Assembly: GCA_963779685.1 (NCBI GenBank) | Contig: CAVZZG010000001.1 | Span: 434,001-498,000 of the forward strand | Direction of reading: 5' to 3' | Origin: CAVZZG01 sp963779685 | GTDB lineage: Bacteria; Actinomycetota; Thermoleophilia; Gaiellales; F1-60-MAGs149 | DNA length: 64,000 nucleotides | Part shown: piece after piece, positions 1 to 8,413 of the stretch | Position numbering within the stretch: position 1 is the stretch's first letter | Layout: the number at the start of each line of letters is the position of its first letter | Notes under the pieces: generated by a model | Told to the model about the DNA's origin: nothing | The model's input: the letters and a program-made list of their open reading frames with translations, nothing else | Database searches by the model: none | Position numbers and translations under genes: made by a program

Positions 1-198
1 GTCGGTGATCGCAGCGGCCTCCTCGACCAGGTTCTCGGGGATCGGGAGGTCACGGCGGTGCCGGTGGAGCACCGTGCGGATCTCATGGGCGCTGGCGTCG
101 TCGGGGGTGGCCAGCACCGTCAGGACGCCGATCGGATCGGTGAGGCCCGCGAGGTGCGCCAGGAACGGCGCGTCGAGATGTCGGGCGAGGTGAGCCAT
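1..198 (-). CDS. Partial hypothetical protein (N-terminal 66 residues, gene runs off the left edge)
   Basis: A minus-strand frame opens with ATG at 198-196 and stays open to the first base of the window, giving 66 residues beginning MAHLARHLDAPFLAHLAG. The segment is rich in Leu, Ala and His with amphipathic-looking helices and ends in an acidic stretch (VEEAAAITD). There is no signal peptide or membrane segment in what is visible. I do not recognise the family and the C-terminus is missing, so no function is offered. The alternative plus-strand frames over this stretch have no recognisable protein signature. Confidence 0.4.
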   Translation of the reverse strand, partial: MAHLARHLDAPFLAHLAGLTDPIGVLTVLATPDDASAHEIRTVLHRHRRDLPIPENLVEEAAAITD

Positions 199-285
199 GT
201 CTTCATGATCCGGCGCTGCGTCCCACCGGCCATCGGCGCGCGCACCAACTGCGCGTTGCGGGAAAGCCGCGCTACGCTTGGCGCC

Positions 286-696
286 GTGGCTCCGATCGGC
301 ACGCGGCAGGACCCCTGGCTGCTGAAGACCCCGAGCGGCGAGCTCGGAGTTCCATGGCCTACCGCGACGAGACGCTCGACCCGCCGGCGCTCGTCGTGCG
401 ACGTCGGCAAGACCGAGCTGCGCTACCAGCTGCGCTGCATCGACGACCTGCACGCCATGCTCGAAGGCGCACGGCGACTGGATGCCGCTCGGCAGCGCCG
501 ACGAGCAGAAGCCCGCCGCCGACGGCACGGTCGAGGCGTGGGCGCGCTCGGCCGACAACCCGGTCGGCGGCTGGTACGGGCTCAAGAAGGGCCTGCGCGG
601 CCGCTTCGCGAATGTACGTGCCGCCCGTGCTCGAAGCAGCTCGGGCTGGCCGAGGTCGAGCACAACCCGCGCAACAACCGCATGCGCGCCCTCTGA
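286..696 (+). pseudogene. Small conserved uncharacterised protein (DUF6855-like), broken by several frame changes
   Basis: Translating this stretch gives consecutive blocks of one small globular protein in alternating frames: VAPIGTRQDPWLLKTPSG, then SSEF, then YRDETLDPPALVV, then VGKTELRYQLRCIDDLHAML, then HGDWMPLGSADEQKPAADG through NPVGGWYGLKKGLRGRFAN, then YVPPVLE, then LGLAEVEHNPRNNRMRAL followed by TGA at 694-696. I associate this block order with the uncharacterised DUF6855 family (about 120 aa), from memory and not verified. At least four or five one-base shifts are needed within 411 bases (near 345, 395, 470, 620 and 645). Because every block is well conserved, the damage is either very recent or an artefact of the assembly. 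The start is taken as GTG at 286. Confidence 0.6.
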
Positions 697-705
697 CGCC
701 GGCCG

Positions 706-1515
706 CTACTCGCCGCCCGGCTCCAGCTCCCCGCCCGACGTCGACTCCCCGGTGGGCTTCGAGGGTCCACCGGATCTGAGGTGGGTGAGCAGGTCGACCG
801 GGATCGGCACGATGACCGTCGAGGTGCGCTCGGACGACATCTCGATCAGGGTCTGGAAGTAGCGGAGCTGCACGGACACGGGCTGCGCGGCCAGGACCTC
901 GGCAGCCTCGGCCAGCTTGGCGGAGGCCTGGAACTCGCCCTCGGCGCTGATCACCTTCGCGCGCCGCTCGCGCTCGGCCTCGGCTTGGCGTGCCATGGCG
1001 CGCTGCATCGACGACGGGATCTCGACGTCCTTGATCTCGACGACCGACACCTTGATACCCCACGGCGCGGTCTGCTCGTCGATGATCCGCTGGAGGATGG
1101 CGTTGATCGCGTCGCGCTCGGACAGCAGCTCGTCGAGCGAGTGCTGACCGAGGGTCGAGCGCAGGGTCGTCTGGGCGATCTGGCTCGTCGCGACGAGGTA
1201 CTGCGCGACCTCGACCACCGAGGCAGTCGGCTCGACCACCCGGAAGTAGGCCACCGCGTTCACGCGCACCGGCACGTTGTCCTTGGTGATGACCTCCTGA
1301 GGTGGCACGTTCAGCGTGATCGTCCGCAGGTCGACCCGCACCATCCGGTCGACGATCGGGATCAGGAAGATCAGGCCCGGGCCCTTCACCGGGGTGATGA
1401 GACGGCCGAGCCGGAAGACGACCGCGCGCTCGTACTCCCGGAGCACCTTCAGCGCCCCGATCAGCACGGCTAGAGCGAACGCGACCAGAATGGCGGCGAC
1501 GACGACGGCGATCAT
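706..1515 (-). CDS. SPFH/band-7 (stomatin/slipin-like) membrane protein
   Basis: This 269-residue protein has one N-terminal transmembrane helix (about residues 2-24, MIAVVVAAILVAFALAVLIG) followed by the SPFH core, including YERAVVFRLGRL, GPGLIFLIPIVDRM, VDLRTITLNVPPQEV and the helical repeat QAEAERERRAKVISAEGE typical of stomatins. Slipins oligomerise at the membrane and pair with NfeD proteins, whose OB domain binds the stomatin. The upstream NfeD gene overlaps this start by ATGA (1512-1515), so the two are translationally coupled. The C-terminal tail (about 20 residues) is Gly/Ser/Glu rich. Family assignment is firm; the physiological role (membrane fluidity or quality control) is inferred from the family. 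Confidence 0.93.
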   Translation of the reverse strand: MIAVVVAAILVAFALAVLIGALKVLREYERAVVFRLGRLITPVKGPGLIFLIPIVDRMVRVDLRTITLNVPPQEVITKDNVPVRVNAVAYFRVVEPTASVVEVAQYLVATSQIAQTTLRSTLGQHSLDELLSERDAINAILQRIIDEQTAPWGIKVSVVEIKDVEIPSSMQRAMARQAEAERERRAKVISAEGEFQASAKLAEAAEVLAAQPVSVQLRYFQTLIEMSSERTSTVIVPIPVDLLTHLRSGGPSKPTGESTSGGELEPGGE

Positions 1516-2810
1516 ACGGGCTCCTCGGGAGCGGGATGGACGTGGATGAGCAGGCCTTCGACGCTGTCGACCACGACCTCATGGCCCTCGTCGAGCGGGC
1601 CATCGTCGGTGGTCGCCTGCCAGAGCTCGCCGTGCAGGTACACGAGGCCCTCCGGTTGAAGGCGGGTGCGGACCTCGGCGCGCTGTCCGACCAGCGTCTG
1701 GACGCCCGTTGCCGGTGGTGACAGCCGTACGCGTGCGGTCTTCGAGACGACGAACACGAAGAAGGTGCCGACGATGGCGCCCGCGCCGATCGCCAGCGGG
1801 ATCGAGATGGTGGGTGCGTCCCCGCCCGTGGAGAACAGGAGTAACGCTCCCGCGACCAGGCATATGACGCCGATGGCTCCGATGGCGCCGTGCCCGATGT
1901 GCGCCTCGGCCGCGATCATGGCGATGCCCGCGAACGTCAGGGCCAGCCCGGTCCAGGTGAACGGGATCACCGACAGGCCGAACAGCGCCAGCACCAGCAG
2001 GATCCCGCCCGTCACGCCGGGGATGTAGACGCCCGGGTGGGCGACCTCGAACGCGAGCAGGGCGATGCCCCCCAGCAGCAGCAGGTAGAGGATGTTCGGG
2101 TCGATGATCACGTCCAGGATCTGCATGGTCAGCGGCAGCGTGTGCGTCGACACGGTGGCGCCGGCCGTGTGGAGGACGAGGCCCTTCGGCTTGGTCGTGC
2201 GGCCGTCGGCCTGCTGGAGGAGGCTGTCCATGGTCGGCGCGATGATCTCGATGACGCCGAGCTTCAGTGCCTCGCTGGCCGGCACGTTCGCGGCCTTCCG
2301 GACGGCCTGCTCGGCCCAGTCGGCATTGCGGCCGTGTGCCGTCGCGGTGGCCCGGATCTGAGCGACCGCATCGTTGAGGATCTTGGTCTTGAGATCGCCC
2401 GCCGGGATGTCGCCGCCGCTCGTTACCGGCGTCGAGGAGCCGATGTTCGTCTGCGGCGACATGGCCGCGAGATCGGTCGCCATCATCACGAAGACACCGG
2501 CCGAGGCCGCGCGAGCGCCTTCCGGCGCGACCCAGCCGATCACCGGCACGGGGGAGGCGAGTTCCGCCTGCGTGATCTCGCGCATCGAGCTGTCGAGGCC
2601 CCCCGGCGTATCGATGCGCAGGACGATCGCCGTGTCGCCCGCGTCCTTCGCGGCGTGGATCTGCTCGACGACGAACTTCGCGGTCACCGGGTCGATCTCC
2701 CGGTCGAGCACGATCTCGCGCACCGTTCCCGCCCGCGCCGGAACCGCGCCCGCTGCGATCGTCGCCAGCACGGCCAGCGTGAGCAGCAGGAGGTGCCTTG
2801 TTCGCGGCAT
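1512..2810 (-). CDS. NfeD family membrane-bound serine protease (ClpP-like long form)
   Basis: The 432-residue product has a signal peptide (MPRTRHLLLLTLAVLATIAAG...ARA), a ClpP/Clp-like serine protease domain (DTPGGLDSSMREIT; Ser in GARAASAGVFVMMAATDLAAM-like context SAGVF, Lys in the ADWAEQAVRKAANV helix), then four or five membrane helices (about residues 230-345) and a C-terminal NfeD OB-fold (VGQRAEVRTRLQPEGLVYLHGELW). Long NfeD proteins of this kind cleave hydrophobic segments of stomatins, and the stomatin gene follows with a four-base overlap. I chose the ATG at 2810 because it begins directly before the signal peptide; an upstream in-frame codon at 2849 would add thirteen non-signal residues. 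Confidence 0.92.
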   Translation of the reverse strand: MPRTRHLLLLTLAVLATIAAGAVPARAGTVREIVLDREIDPVTAKFVVEQIHAAKDAGDTAIVLRIDTPGGLDSSMREITQAELASPVPVIGWVAPEGARAASAGVFVMMATDLAAMSPQTNIGSSTPVTSGGDIPAGDLKTKILNDAVAQIRATATAHGRNADWAEQAVRKAANVPASEALKLGVIEIIAPTMDSLLQQADGRTTKPKGLVLHTAGATVSTHTLPLTMQILDVIIDPNILYLLLLGGIALLAFEVAHPGVYIPGVTGGILLVLALFGLSVIPFTWTGLALTFAGIAMIAAEAHIGHGAIGAIGVICLVAGALLLFSTGGDAPTISIPLAIGAGAIVGTFFVFVVSKTARVRLSPPATGVQTLVGQRAEVRTRLQPEGLVYLHGELWQATTDDGPLDEGHEVVVDSVEGLLIHVHPAPEEPV

Positions 2811-2844
2811 CGGTCGCGAAGCAGTATAGATTGCGAAATGGCCG

Positions 2845-2850
2845 TACACT
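2845..2850 (+). promoter_or_regulatory. Putative -10 hexamer TACACT for the P450 operon (leaderless start)
   Basis: TACACT ends six bases before the GTG at 2857, so transcription would begin at or next to the start codon. The same spacing recurs upstream of many genes in the window. No convincing -35 is visible. The gap to the divergent nfeD start is only 46 bases. Confidence 0.45.
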
Positions 2851-2856
2851 CGGGCC

Positions 2857-3624
2857 GTGATCGAGGTCCATCACCGGGAATCGGGGCCTCGCGACGCGCC
2901 CGCGATCGTGCTCTCCAACTCGCTCGGCGCGACCCTCGCGATGTGGGACCGGCAGGCCCCGGAACTCGCCCAGCGCTACCGGGTGGTGCGCTACGACCTG
3001 CGTGGCCATGGCGGGTCGCCCGTCCCGGCCGGCCCGTCGACGATCGCCGACCTGGGCGAGGACCTGCTCGCGCTGCTCGACCGGCTCGACATCGAGCGGG
3101 CCGCGCTGGTGGGCGTGTCGATCGGCGGCATGGTGTCGCTCCATGCGGCCGCCGTGGCGCCCGAGCGGGTGTGGTCGCTCGTGCCCTGCTTCACGGCGGC
3201 GTACCTCGGCCCGGCCGAGACCTGGCGCGAGCGGGCCGGCCTCGTCCGCGCCGAGGGCACCGAGGCCGTGGCGGATGCGGTCATCGCGCGGTGGTTCACG
3301 CCCGCCTTCGCAGCCCGCGAGCCCGCCCTGGTGGCCGCCACCCGCGCCGCCATCGCGGCAACCGACCGGAACGGCTATGCGAGCCTGTGTCACGTCATCG
3401 AGACCATGGACCTGCGTGGGTCGCTGGCCGCCATCTCCGCCCCGACCCTCGTGATCGCCGGCGCTCTCGACCCGTCGATCCCGCCCGAGCATGGCCGCCT
3501 GGTCGCCGACGGCATCGCCGGCGCGCGCTTCGCCGTGCTCGAGGGGGCGGCGCATCTCGGTAACATCGAGTGCGCAGACGCCTTCAACAGGCTGCTCCGT
3601 GACCACCTGGAGGCCACCGCGTGA
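2857..3624 (+). CDS. Alpha/beta hydrolase, 3-oxoadipate enol-lactonase (PcaD)-like
   Basis: This is a 255-residue single-domain alpha/beta hydrolase. The nucleophile elbow is GVSIGGM (Ser about residue 90), the acid is in AGALDPSIPP and the catalytic His in EGAAHLGNIE near the C-terminus; RYDLRGHGGS is the usual oxyanion-strand motif. Its closest resemblance is to 3-oxoadipate enol-lactonases, but the PcaD fold is widely reused for other esters, and no other beta-ketoadipate gene is nearby. It is the first gene of a plus-strand run: its TGA (3622-3624) overlaps the GTG start of the P450 gene, arguing for co-translation and a role with the P450. Confidence 0.85.
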   Translation: MIEVHHRESGPRDAPAIVLSNSLGATLAMWDRQAPELAQRYRVVRYDLRGHGGSPVPAGPSTIADLGEDLLALLDRLDIERAALVGVSIGGMVSLHAAAVAPERVWSLVPCFTAAYLGPAETWRERAGLVRAEGTEAVADAVIARWFTPAFAAREPALVAATRAAIAATDRNGYASLCHVIETMDLRGSLAAISAPTLVIAGALDPSIPPEHGRLVADGIAGARFAVLEGAAHLGNIECADAFNRLLRDHLEATA

Positions 3625-4779
3625 GCGCGACCGAGGACCTCGCCGCCGGCTTCGACCACAACGACCACGAGATGCGCCTGAACTGCGCGCGAGGTCTACG
3701 GCCGCCTCCGCGAGACCTGTCCGGTGTTCCACAGCGACGTCTGGGGCGGATTCTGGGTCGCCAGCCGGTACCAGGACGTGTACGAGGTCGGCCGCGATCC
3801 CGACCGCTTCGCCTCGGGCCGGGGCGTGATGCTGCCACCCGTCGGCCACGGGCGTCCCCTGCGGCCGATGGACTCCGACCCGCCGGAGCACGCGGCCTAC
3901 CGCGAGCTGATGCTCGCACGTTTCGCGCCCGCCGCCGTCGTCGGGATGGAGGACGATGTCCGCGCGCTCGCGGCCTCGTTGCTCGACTCGGTGGCCGGCC
4001 AGGGCCACGCCGACCTGTACGAGGTGCTGGCCAAGCCGCTGCCGATGCTCGTCATCACCCGGCTGCTCGGCATCGAGCGCGACGACGTGTTCTGGGAGTG
4101 GACGGACGTGCTCATCTACGGGCGCGTCGACGGCACCGACCCGGCCCGCATCGTCGAGGTCGCCGACGCCCTCTACGGCTTTCTCGCCGACCAGGTCGAG
4201 GACCGCAGGCGCCATCCCGGAGGCGACCTGATCTCGCTGCTGCTGCAGGGCTCGGTCGGGGAGCGGTCGTTCACGGCCGAGGAGATCCTCGACCTCTGCT
4301 TCTTCCTCCTCATCGCCGGGCTCGAGAACACCGCCTTCGGCATTCGCGCGACGCTGCGGCATCTGGCCGTCCGGCCCGACCACCGGGCCGCCGTCCTCGC
4401 CGACCCGGCGCTGGTGCCGAACGTCGTCGAGCAGTCGCTGCGGCTGTACTCGCCCGTCACGGCGCTCGCCCGCTGGGCGACGCGCGACACCGAGGTCGCG
4501 GGCCGGCGGATCCGCGCCGGCGAGCGGGTGCTGCTGCTGTTCGGCTCGGCCAACCGCGACGGTGCGGTGTTCGCCGACCCCGACGAGTTCCATCTCGATC
4601 GGCGCGACGGCCGGCACGTCGCGTTCGGGATCGGACCGCACCGCTGCGTGGGATCGAACCTCGCGCGTCTCGAGCTGCGGGTCGCGGTCGAGGAGACCCT
4701 GCGGCGCATCCCGGGCTACCGGCTGGCCGGCGAGGATCCCGGCTGGGGCGTGGCCGGCCCCCTGGAGGTGGTGTGGTGA
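3621..4779 (+). CDS. Cytochrome P450 (bacterial class I), frameshifted near residue 20
   Basis: The body is a complete bacterial P450: the I-helix (FFLLIAGLENTAFGIRATLR), ExxR (EQSLRLYSPV), PERF-like region (FADPDEFHLDR) and the haem loop AFGIGPHRCVGSNLARLE with the proximal Cys about residue 341. The I-helix has AGLENT where many P450s have AGxxT, keeping the Thr. The first 20 residues (from GTG 3621, VSATEDLAAGFDHND) lie in one frame and the remainder (AREVYGRLRETCPVFHSD onwards) in another; the shift falls between 3680 and 3691. Similarity is continuous across it, so a one-base sequencing error is likely. Ferredoxin and reductase genes follow, supplying electrons. The substrate is unknown. 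Confidence 0.9.
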
Positions 4780-4970
4780 AGGTCGCCATCGACCGTTCCA
4801 TGTGCGTCGGCCACGCCCAGTGCTCGGCCATCTGCCCCAGCGTGTTCGGGAGCGATGAGCTCGGCTACGCCGTGCTCGTGGACGACGGCGATGTCCCTGC
4901 CGAGGACGAGGAGTCGGCGCAGCTCGCCGTCGATTCCTGCCCCGAGCAGGCGATCACGGTATCTGGCTGA
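4776..4970 (+). CDS. [3Fe-4S] ferredoxin, P450 redox partner
   Basis: This 64-residue protein starts at GTG 4776, overlapping the P450 stop by GTGA. The cluster motif is CVGHAQCSAICPSVF with the final Cys in SCPEQAI near the C-terminus. The His at the position of a fourth ligand and the overall size match the small 3Fe-4S ferredoxins encoded next to actinobacterial P450 genes. The protein is strongly acidic in its second half (DDGDVPAEDEES), as expected for docking to a basic P450 surface. The assignment as the electron carrier between FprA and the P450 rests on position and family. Confidence 0.92.
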   Translation: MKVAIDRSMCVGHAQCSAICPSVFGSDELGYAVLVDDGDVPAEDEESAQLAVDSCPEQAITVSG

Positions 4971-5022
4971 GGCCGCGCCGGTTCGCGAAGGGCGGCCCGG
5001 CGCTTGGGAAGCGGTCGGTCGG

Positions 5023-5028
5023 TACGCT
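5023..5028 (+). promoter_or_regulatory. Putative -10 hexamer TACGCT upstream of fprA
   Basis: TACGCT lies nine bases before the ATG at 5038, inside the only real gap (67 bases) of the P450 run. It suggests an internal promoter giving a leaderless fprA-racemase-hemA transcript independent of the P450 transcript. Confidence 0.4.
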
Positions 5029-5037
5029 GCCCGGGCC

Positions 5038-6402
5038 ATGCCCTCCGCACCGCTGCGAGTCGCCGTCGTCGGATCCGGACCGGCCGGTTTCTACGCCGCC
5101 GGGCACCTGCTGGCGGGCGGCGCGGAGGTCGACCTCTTCGAGCGCCTGCCGACGCCGTGGGGGCTCGTCCGGCTCGGCGTCGCGCCCGATCACCCGAACA
5201 TCAAGTCCGTGTCGCGCGTGTTCGAGAAGATCGCGGCCCGGCCGGGATTCCGCTTCTTCGGCAACGTCGAGATCGGTCGGCACCTGTCCCGCGACGACCT
5301 CATGCGTCACTACCACGCCGTCGTGTGGAGCGTCGGCGCGCCCGACGACCGGCGGATGGGCATCCCCGGCGAGGACCTGCGCGGCTCGCTGTCCGCGACG
5401 GCCTTCGTGGCCTGGTACAACGGGCACCCCGACTACCGCGACCAGCCGGTCGACCTCGACGTCGAGCGGGTGGTGGTGGTGGGCAACGGCAACGTCGCGC
5501 TCGACTGCGCGCGCATGCTCGCGCTCACCCGCGACGAGCTCGCGCCGACCGATACGGTCGATCACGCCATCGAGGCGATCGTCGCATCCCGGCTGCGCGA
5601 GATCGTCGTGCTGGGGCGGCGCGGGCCGGCGCAGGCCTCGTTCACCAGCCCGGAGGTGCAGGAGCTGGGCGAGCTGGCGGGAGCCGACGTGCTCGTCGAT
5701 CCTGCCGATCTGGACCTCGATCCCGTCAGCGAGGCGAGCCTGCACGACGACGGCTCGGTGATCCGGCGGCGCAACGTCGAGATCCTGCGCGAGTTCGCCA
5801 CGCGGGCCCGGTCGGGCCGGCCGAGGACCGTGCAGCTCCGCTTCTTCGCGTCGCCGCTCGAGGTGCGCGGCCATGGCCGGGTCGAGGAGATCCTCGTCGG
5901 CCGGAACCGGCTGGAGCCGGGCCCGGACGGCAGCCTCCGCGCCGTTCCGACCGGCGAGACCGAGGTGGTGCCGTGCGGCCTCGTGCTGCGCAGCGTGGGC
6001 TATCGCGGCACCCCGCTGCCGGGCGTGCCGTTCGACCACGGTCACCACGTCATCCCGAACGATCGCGGCCGCGTGGTCGACGAAGACGGCCGGCCGATTC
6101 CGGGCGAGTACTGCGCCGGCTGGATCAAGCGCGGCCCGAGCGGGGTGATCGGCACCAACAAGAAGGACGCCACCGAGTCCGGCGACCTGCTGCTCGCCGA
6201 CGCCGCCGAGGGACGCCTGCCGGCGCCCGCCGATCCCTCGCCGGAGGGGGTCGAGGAGCTCGTCGCCCAACGCTGCCCGGATGCGATCGAATACACCGGC
6301 TGGCTCGCCATCGACGCCCACGAGCGCGGCCTGGGCGAACCCCACGGCAGGCCTCGCGTGAAGCTCGCGAGCTGGCCCGAACTGCTCCACCACGGCCGGT
6401 GA
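5038..6402 (+). CDS. fprA: NADPH-ferredoxin reductase, FprA/adrenodoxin-reductase type
   Basis: The 454-residue flavoprotein opens with an FAD-binding GxGxxG motif (RVAVVGSGPAGFYAA), followed by PTPWGLVRLGVAPDHPNIKSV, the signature of adrenodoxin-reductase-like enzymes, and a second dinucleotide fold (VVVVGNGNVALDCARML) for NADPH. The C-terminal third ends with YCAGWIKRGPSGVIGTNK, the conserved FAD-closing motif. It moves electrons from NADPH to the ferredoxin encoded just upstream, completing P450-ferredoxin-reductase. The first ATG at 5038 gives the canonical N-terminus. Eight bases separate it from the next gene. Confidence 0.95.
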   Translation: MPSAPLRVAVVGSGPAGFYAAGHLLAGGAEVDLFERLPTPWGLVRLGVAPDHPNIKSVSRVFEKIAARPGFRFFGNVEIGRHLSRDDLMRHYHAVVWSVGAPDDRRMGIPGEDLRGSLSATAFVAWYNGHPDYRDQPVDLDVERVVVVGNGNVALDCARMLALTRDELAPTDTVDHAIEAIVASRLREIVVLGRRGPAQASFTSPEVQELGELAGADVLVDPADLDLDPVSEASLHDDGSVIRRRNVEILREFATRARSGRPRTVQLRFFASPLEVRGHGRVEEILVGRNRLEPGPDGSLRAVPTGETEVVPCGLVLRSVGYRGTPLPGVPFDHGHHVIPNDRGRVVDEDGRPIPGEYCAGWIKRGPSGVIGTNKKDATESGDLLLADAAEGRLPAPADPSPEGVEELVAQRCPDAIEYTGWLAIDAHERGLGEPHGRPRVKLASWPELLHHGR

Positions 6403-6410
6403 GTGGACCG

Positions 6411-7190
6411 ATGCGAACGCCCTCCGTTCCTGTCCATGCCGTGCCCCACGTCGAGGCCGCGTTCGATGCCGGACCCGGCGCGCGCGCCTCGCTCGGCCTG
6501 ATCGCACTCGCCACCGACCGGGCCTGCCCCGGTGACGTCGCCGCCTTCCTGCCCGACGACCCGGCGGTCGAGGTGTTCACGCAGCGCATCCCGATGTCGC
6601 TCAGCGCCAACCCCGAGACGCTCGGCGCGCAGCACGCCCATCTGGCCGAGGCGGCCGCGAACCTCGTGCCGGGCAGCCGGCTCGACGTCATCGGGTTCGG
6701 GTGCACCTCGGCGGGTGCGGCGATCGGCCTCGACCGGGCGGAGGCGCTGATCGGCGAGGGCCGGCCCGGCGTGCCGGTCACGACGGCCCTCGGCGCAGCC
6801 GGTCGCGGCCTGCGCGCCGTCGGCGCCACCCGCATCGCCTTGCTGACGCCCTACGTGGACGCGGCGCACGCCCTGGTCGAGGACTACCTCGCCGGCCAGG
6901 GGTTCGACATGCTCGTGCGCGCCAGCTTCCACCTCGACGGCGATCCGGACATGAACCGGGTGTCGCCGGCCTCCCTGATCGAGACCGGTCGGGCGCTCGC
7001 CGCGGATGCCGGCGTCGACGCGCTGTTCCTCTCGTGCACGGGCATTCGGACGCGGCACGTGATCGCACCGCTCGAGCAATTGCTCGGCATGCCCGTCCTG
7101 AGCTCGAACCAGGCGCTGGCGTGGGAGATGCTGCGAGTTGCCGGTTACGACGCTCCGGTGCCCGGACGCGGGATGCTCCTGCTCCTCTAG
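6411..7190 (+). CDS. Asp/Glu racemase superfamily enzyme (maleate isomerase / arylmalonate decarboxylase-like)
   Basis: This 259-residue protein has the paired catalytic cysteines of the Asp/Glu racemase superfamily: GFGCTSAGAAIG (Cys about 97) and FLSCTGIRTRHVI (Cys about 208). LSSNQALAWEMLR near the C-terminus is shared with maleate cis-trans isomerases and arylmalonate decarboxylases. Members isomerise or decarboxylate small dicarboxylates through cofactor-independent cysteine chemistry. Both Cys are retained, which favours an isomerase over arylmalonate decarboxylase (normally one Cys), but I cannot decide the substrate. It starts eight bases after fprA and ends ten bases before hemA. Confidence 0.82.
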   Translation: MRTPSVPVHAVPHVEAAFDAGPGARASLGLIALATDRACPGDVAAFLPDDPAVEVFTQRIPMSLSANPETLGAQHAHLAEAAANLVPGSRLDVIGFGCTSAGAAIGLDRAEALIGEGRPGVPVTTALGAAGRGLRAVGATRIALLTPYVDAAHALVEDYLAGQGFDMLVRASFHLDGDPDMNRVSPASLIETGRALAADAGVDALFLSCTGIRTRHVIAPLEQLLGMPVLSSNQALAWEMLRVAGYDAPVPGRGMLLLL

Positions 7191-7200
7191 ACTCCCCCCG

Positions 7201-8403
7201 GTGAGCTACGAGGACATCTTCTCGGGCGCGCTCGACCGGCTGCGTGCCGAGGGCCGCTACCGGACGTTCGCCGAGCTCGAGCAGCTGCCCGAGTCCGGGC
7301 CCGAGGCGATCTATCACGGTCCGGACGGCGCGGCGCGGGTGACGGTCTGGTGCTCGAACGACTACCTCGGCATGTCGCGGCACCCCGTCGTGGTCGGCGC
7401 CTCAGAGGCGGCCGCGCGTCGCGGCGCCGGCAGCGGTGGCACGAGGAACATCTCCGGAACCACCAGCTACCACGTCGCGCTCGAGCGCGAGATCGCCGAC
7501 TGGCACGGCAAGGACGCCGCGCTCCTGTTCGCCTGCGGCTACCTGGCGAACCTGACGGCGCTGTCGACGCTGGGGGCCGCGCTGCCCGGCTGCGTGATCC
7601 TGTCCGACGCCCTCAATCACAACTCGATGATCGAGGGCATCCGGCGCAGCGCCGCCGAGGTGCAGATCTTCCGTCACAACGACGTCGAGCACCTCGATCA
7701 GCTGCTGGCGGCGCTCGACCCCGGGCGACCGCGGATCGTGGCGTTCGAGAGCGTGTACTCCATGGACGGCGACATCGCGCCCGTGGCTCGCATCGTCGAG
7801 GTCGCCCGCCGGCACGGCGCGCTCACCTATCTGGACGAGGTGCACGCCGTCGGCATGTACGGGCCCGGCGGGGCGGGTGTGGCCGTGGCGGTCGGGGTCG
7901 CCGATCAGGTGGACGTGATCCAGGGCACGCTCGCCAAGGCGGTCGGCGCCATGGGCGGCTACGTCGCCGCGTCCGAGACCGTGATCGACCTGATCCGCTC
8001 GTACGGCTCGGGATTCATCTTCACGACCTCGCTCTCGCCGGTCGTCGTCGCCGCGGCGCTGGCAAGCATCCGCCACCTGAGGGTGTCCGATGGCGAGCGC
8101 CAGGCGCTGTTCGCGCGCGCCTCGTCGCTGCGCCAGGCGCTGCTCGCGGAGGGCCTTCCCGTCATGTCGCGGGAGAGTCACATCCTGCCGCTGCTCGTCG
8201 GCGACCCCGACCGCTGCCGTGCGGCGAGCGAGCGCCTGCTCGCGGATCACGCCATCTACGTGCAGCCGATCAACTACCCGACGGTGCCGCGCGGGAGCGA
8301 ACGCCTGCGGGTCACGCCCTCGCCCCTGCACGCCGACGCCGACGCCGACCGCCTCGTCCGGGCGCTCGCCGACGTCCTCGCGCCGCTCGCCGCCGCGTCG
8401 TAG
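7201..8403 (+). CDS. hemA: 5-aminolevulinate synthase (C4/Shemin pathway)
   Basis: The 400-residue PLP enzyme matches ALAS throughout rather than the related AONS/KBL enzymes: VWCSNDYLGMSRHP, GAGSGGTRNISGTTSYH, LSDALNHNSMIEGIR, VAFESVYSMDGDIAP, TYLDEVHAVGMYGP, the PLP lysine in QGTLAKAVGAMGGY (Lys about 246) and the C-terminal YVQPINYPTVPRGSERLR. It condenses glycine and succinyl-CoA to 5-aminolevulinate. ALAS is normal in Alphaproteobacteria but uncommon in Actinomycetota, which mostly use the glutamyl-tRNA route and keep ALAS mainly for secondary metabolism. Position behind P450, ferredoxin and reductase genes suggests haem supply or a specialised pathway. Start GTG 7201 gives the canonical N-terminus. 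Confidence 0.95.
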   Translation: MSYEDIFSGALDRLRAEGRYRTFAELEQLPESGPEAIYHGPDGAARVTVWCSNDYLGMSRHPVVVGASEAAARRGAGSGGTRNISGTTSYHVALEREIADWHGKDAALLFACGYLANLTALSTLGAALPGCVILSDALNHNSMIEGIRRSAAEVQIFRHNDVEHLDQLLAALDPGRPRIVAFESVYSMDGDIAPVARIVEVARRHGALTYLDEVHAVGMYGPGGAGVAVAVGVADQVDVIQGTLAKAVGAMGGYVAASETVIDLIRSYGSGFIFTTSLSPVVVAAALASIRHLRVSDGERQALFARASSLRQALLAEGLPVMSRESHILPLLVGDPDRCRAASERLLADHAIYVQPINYPTVPRGSERLRVTPSPLHADADADRLVRALADVLAPLAAAS

Positions 8404-8413
8404 TGCTCTACAT

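Noticed and set aside
1..700. Plus-strand gene covering 58-696 in a single frame
   Set aside because: Only its first and last parts match a protein family; the middle is out of frame with conserved blocks in the other two frames, so it is a shifted gene, not a continuous one.
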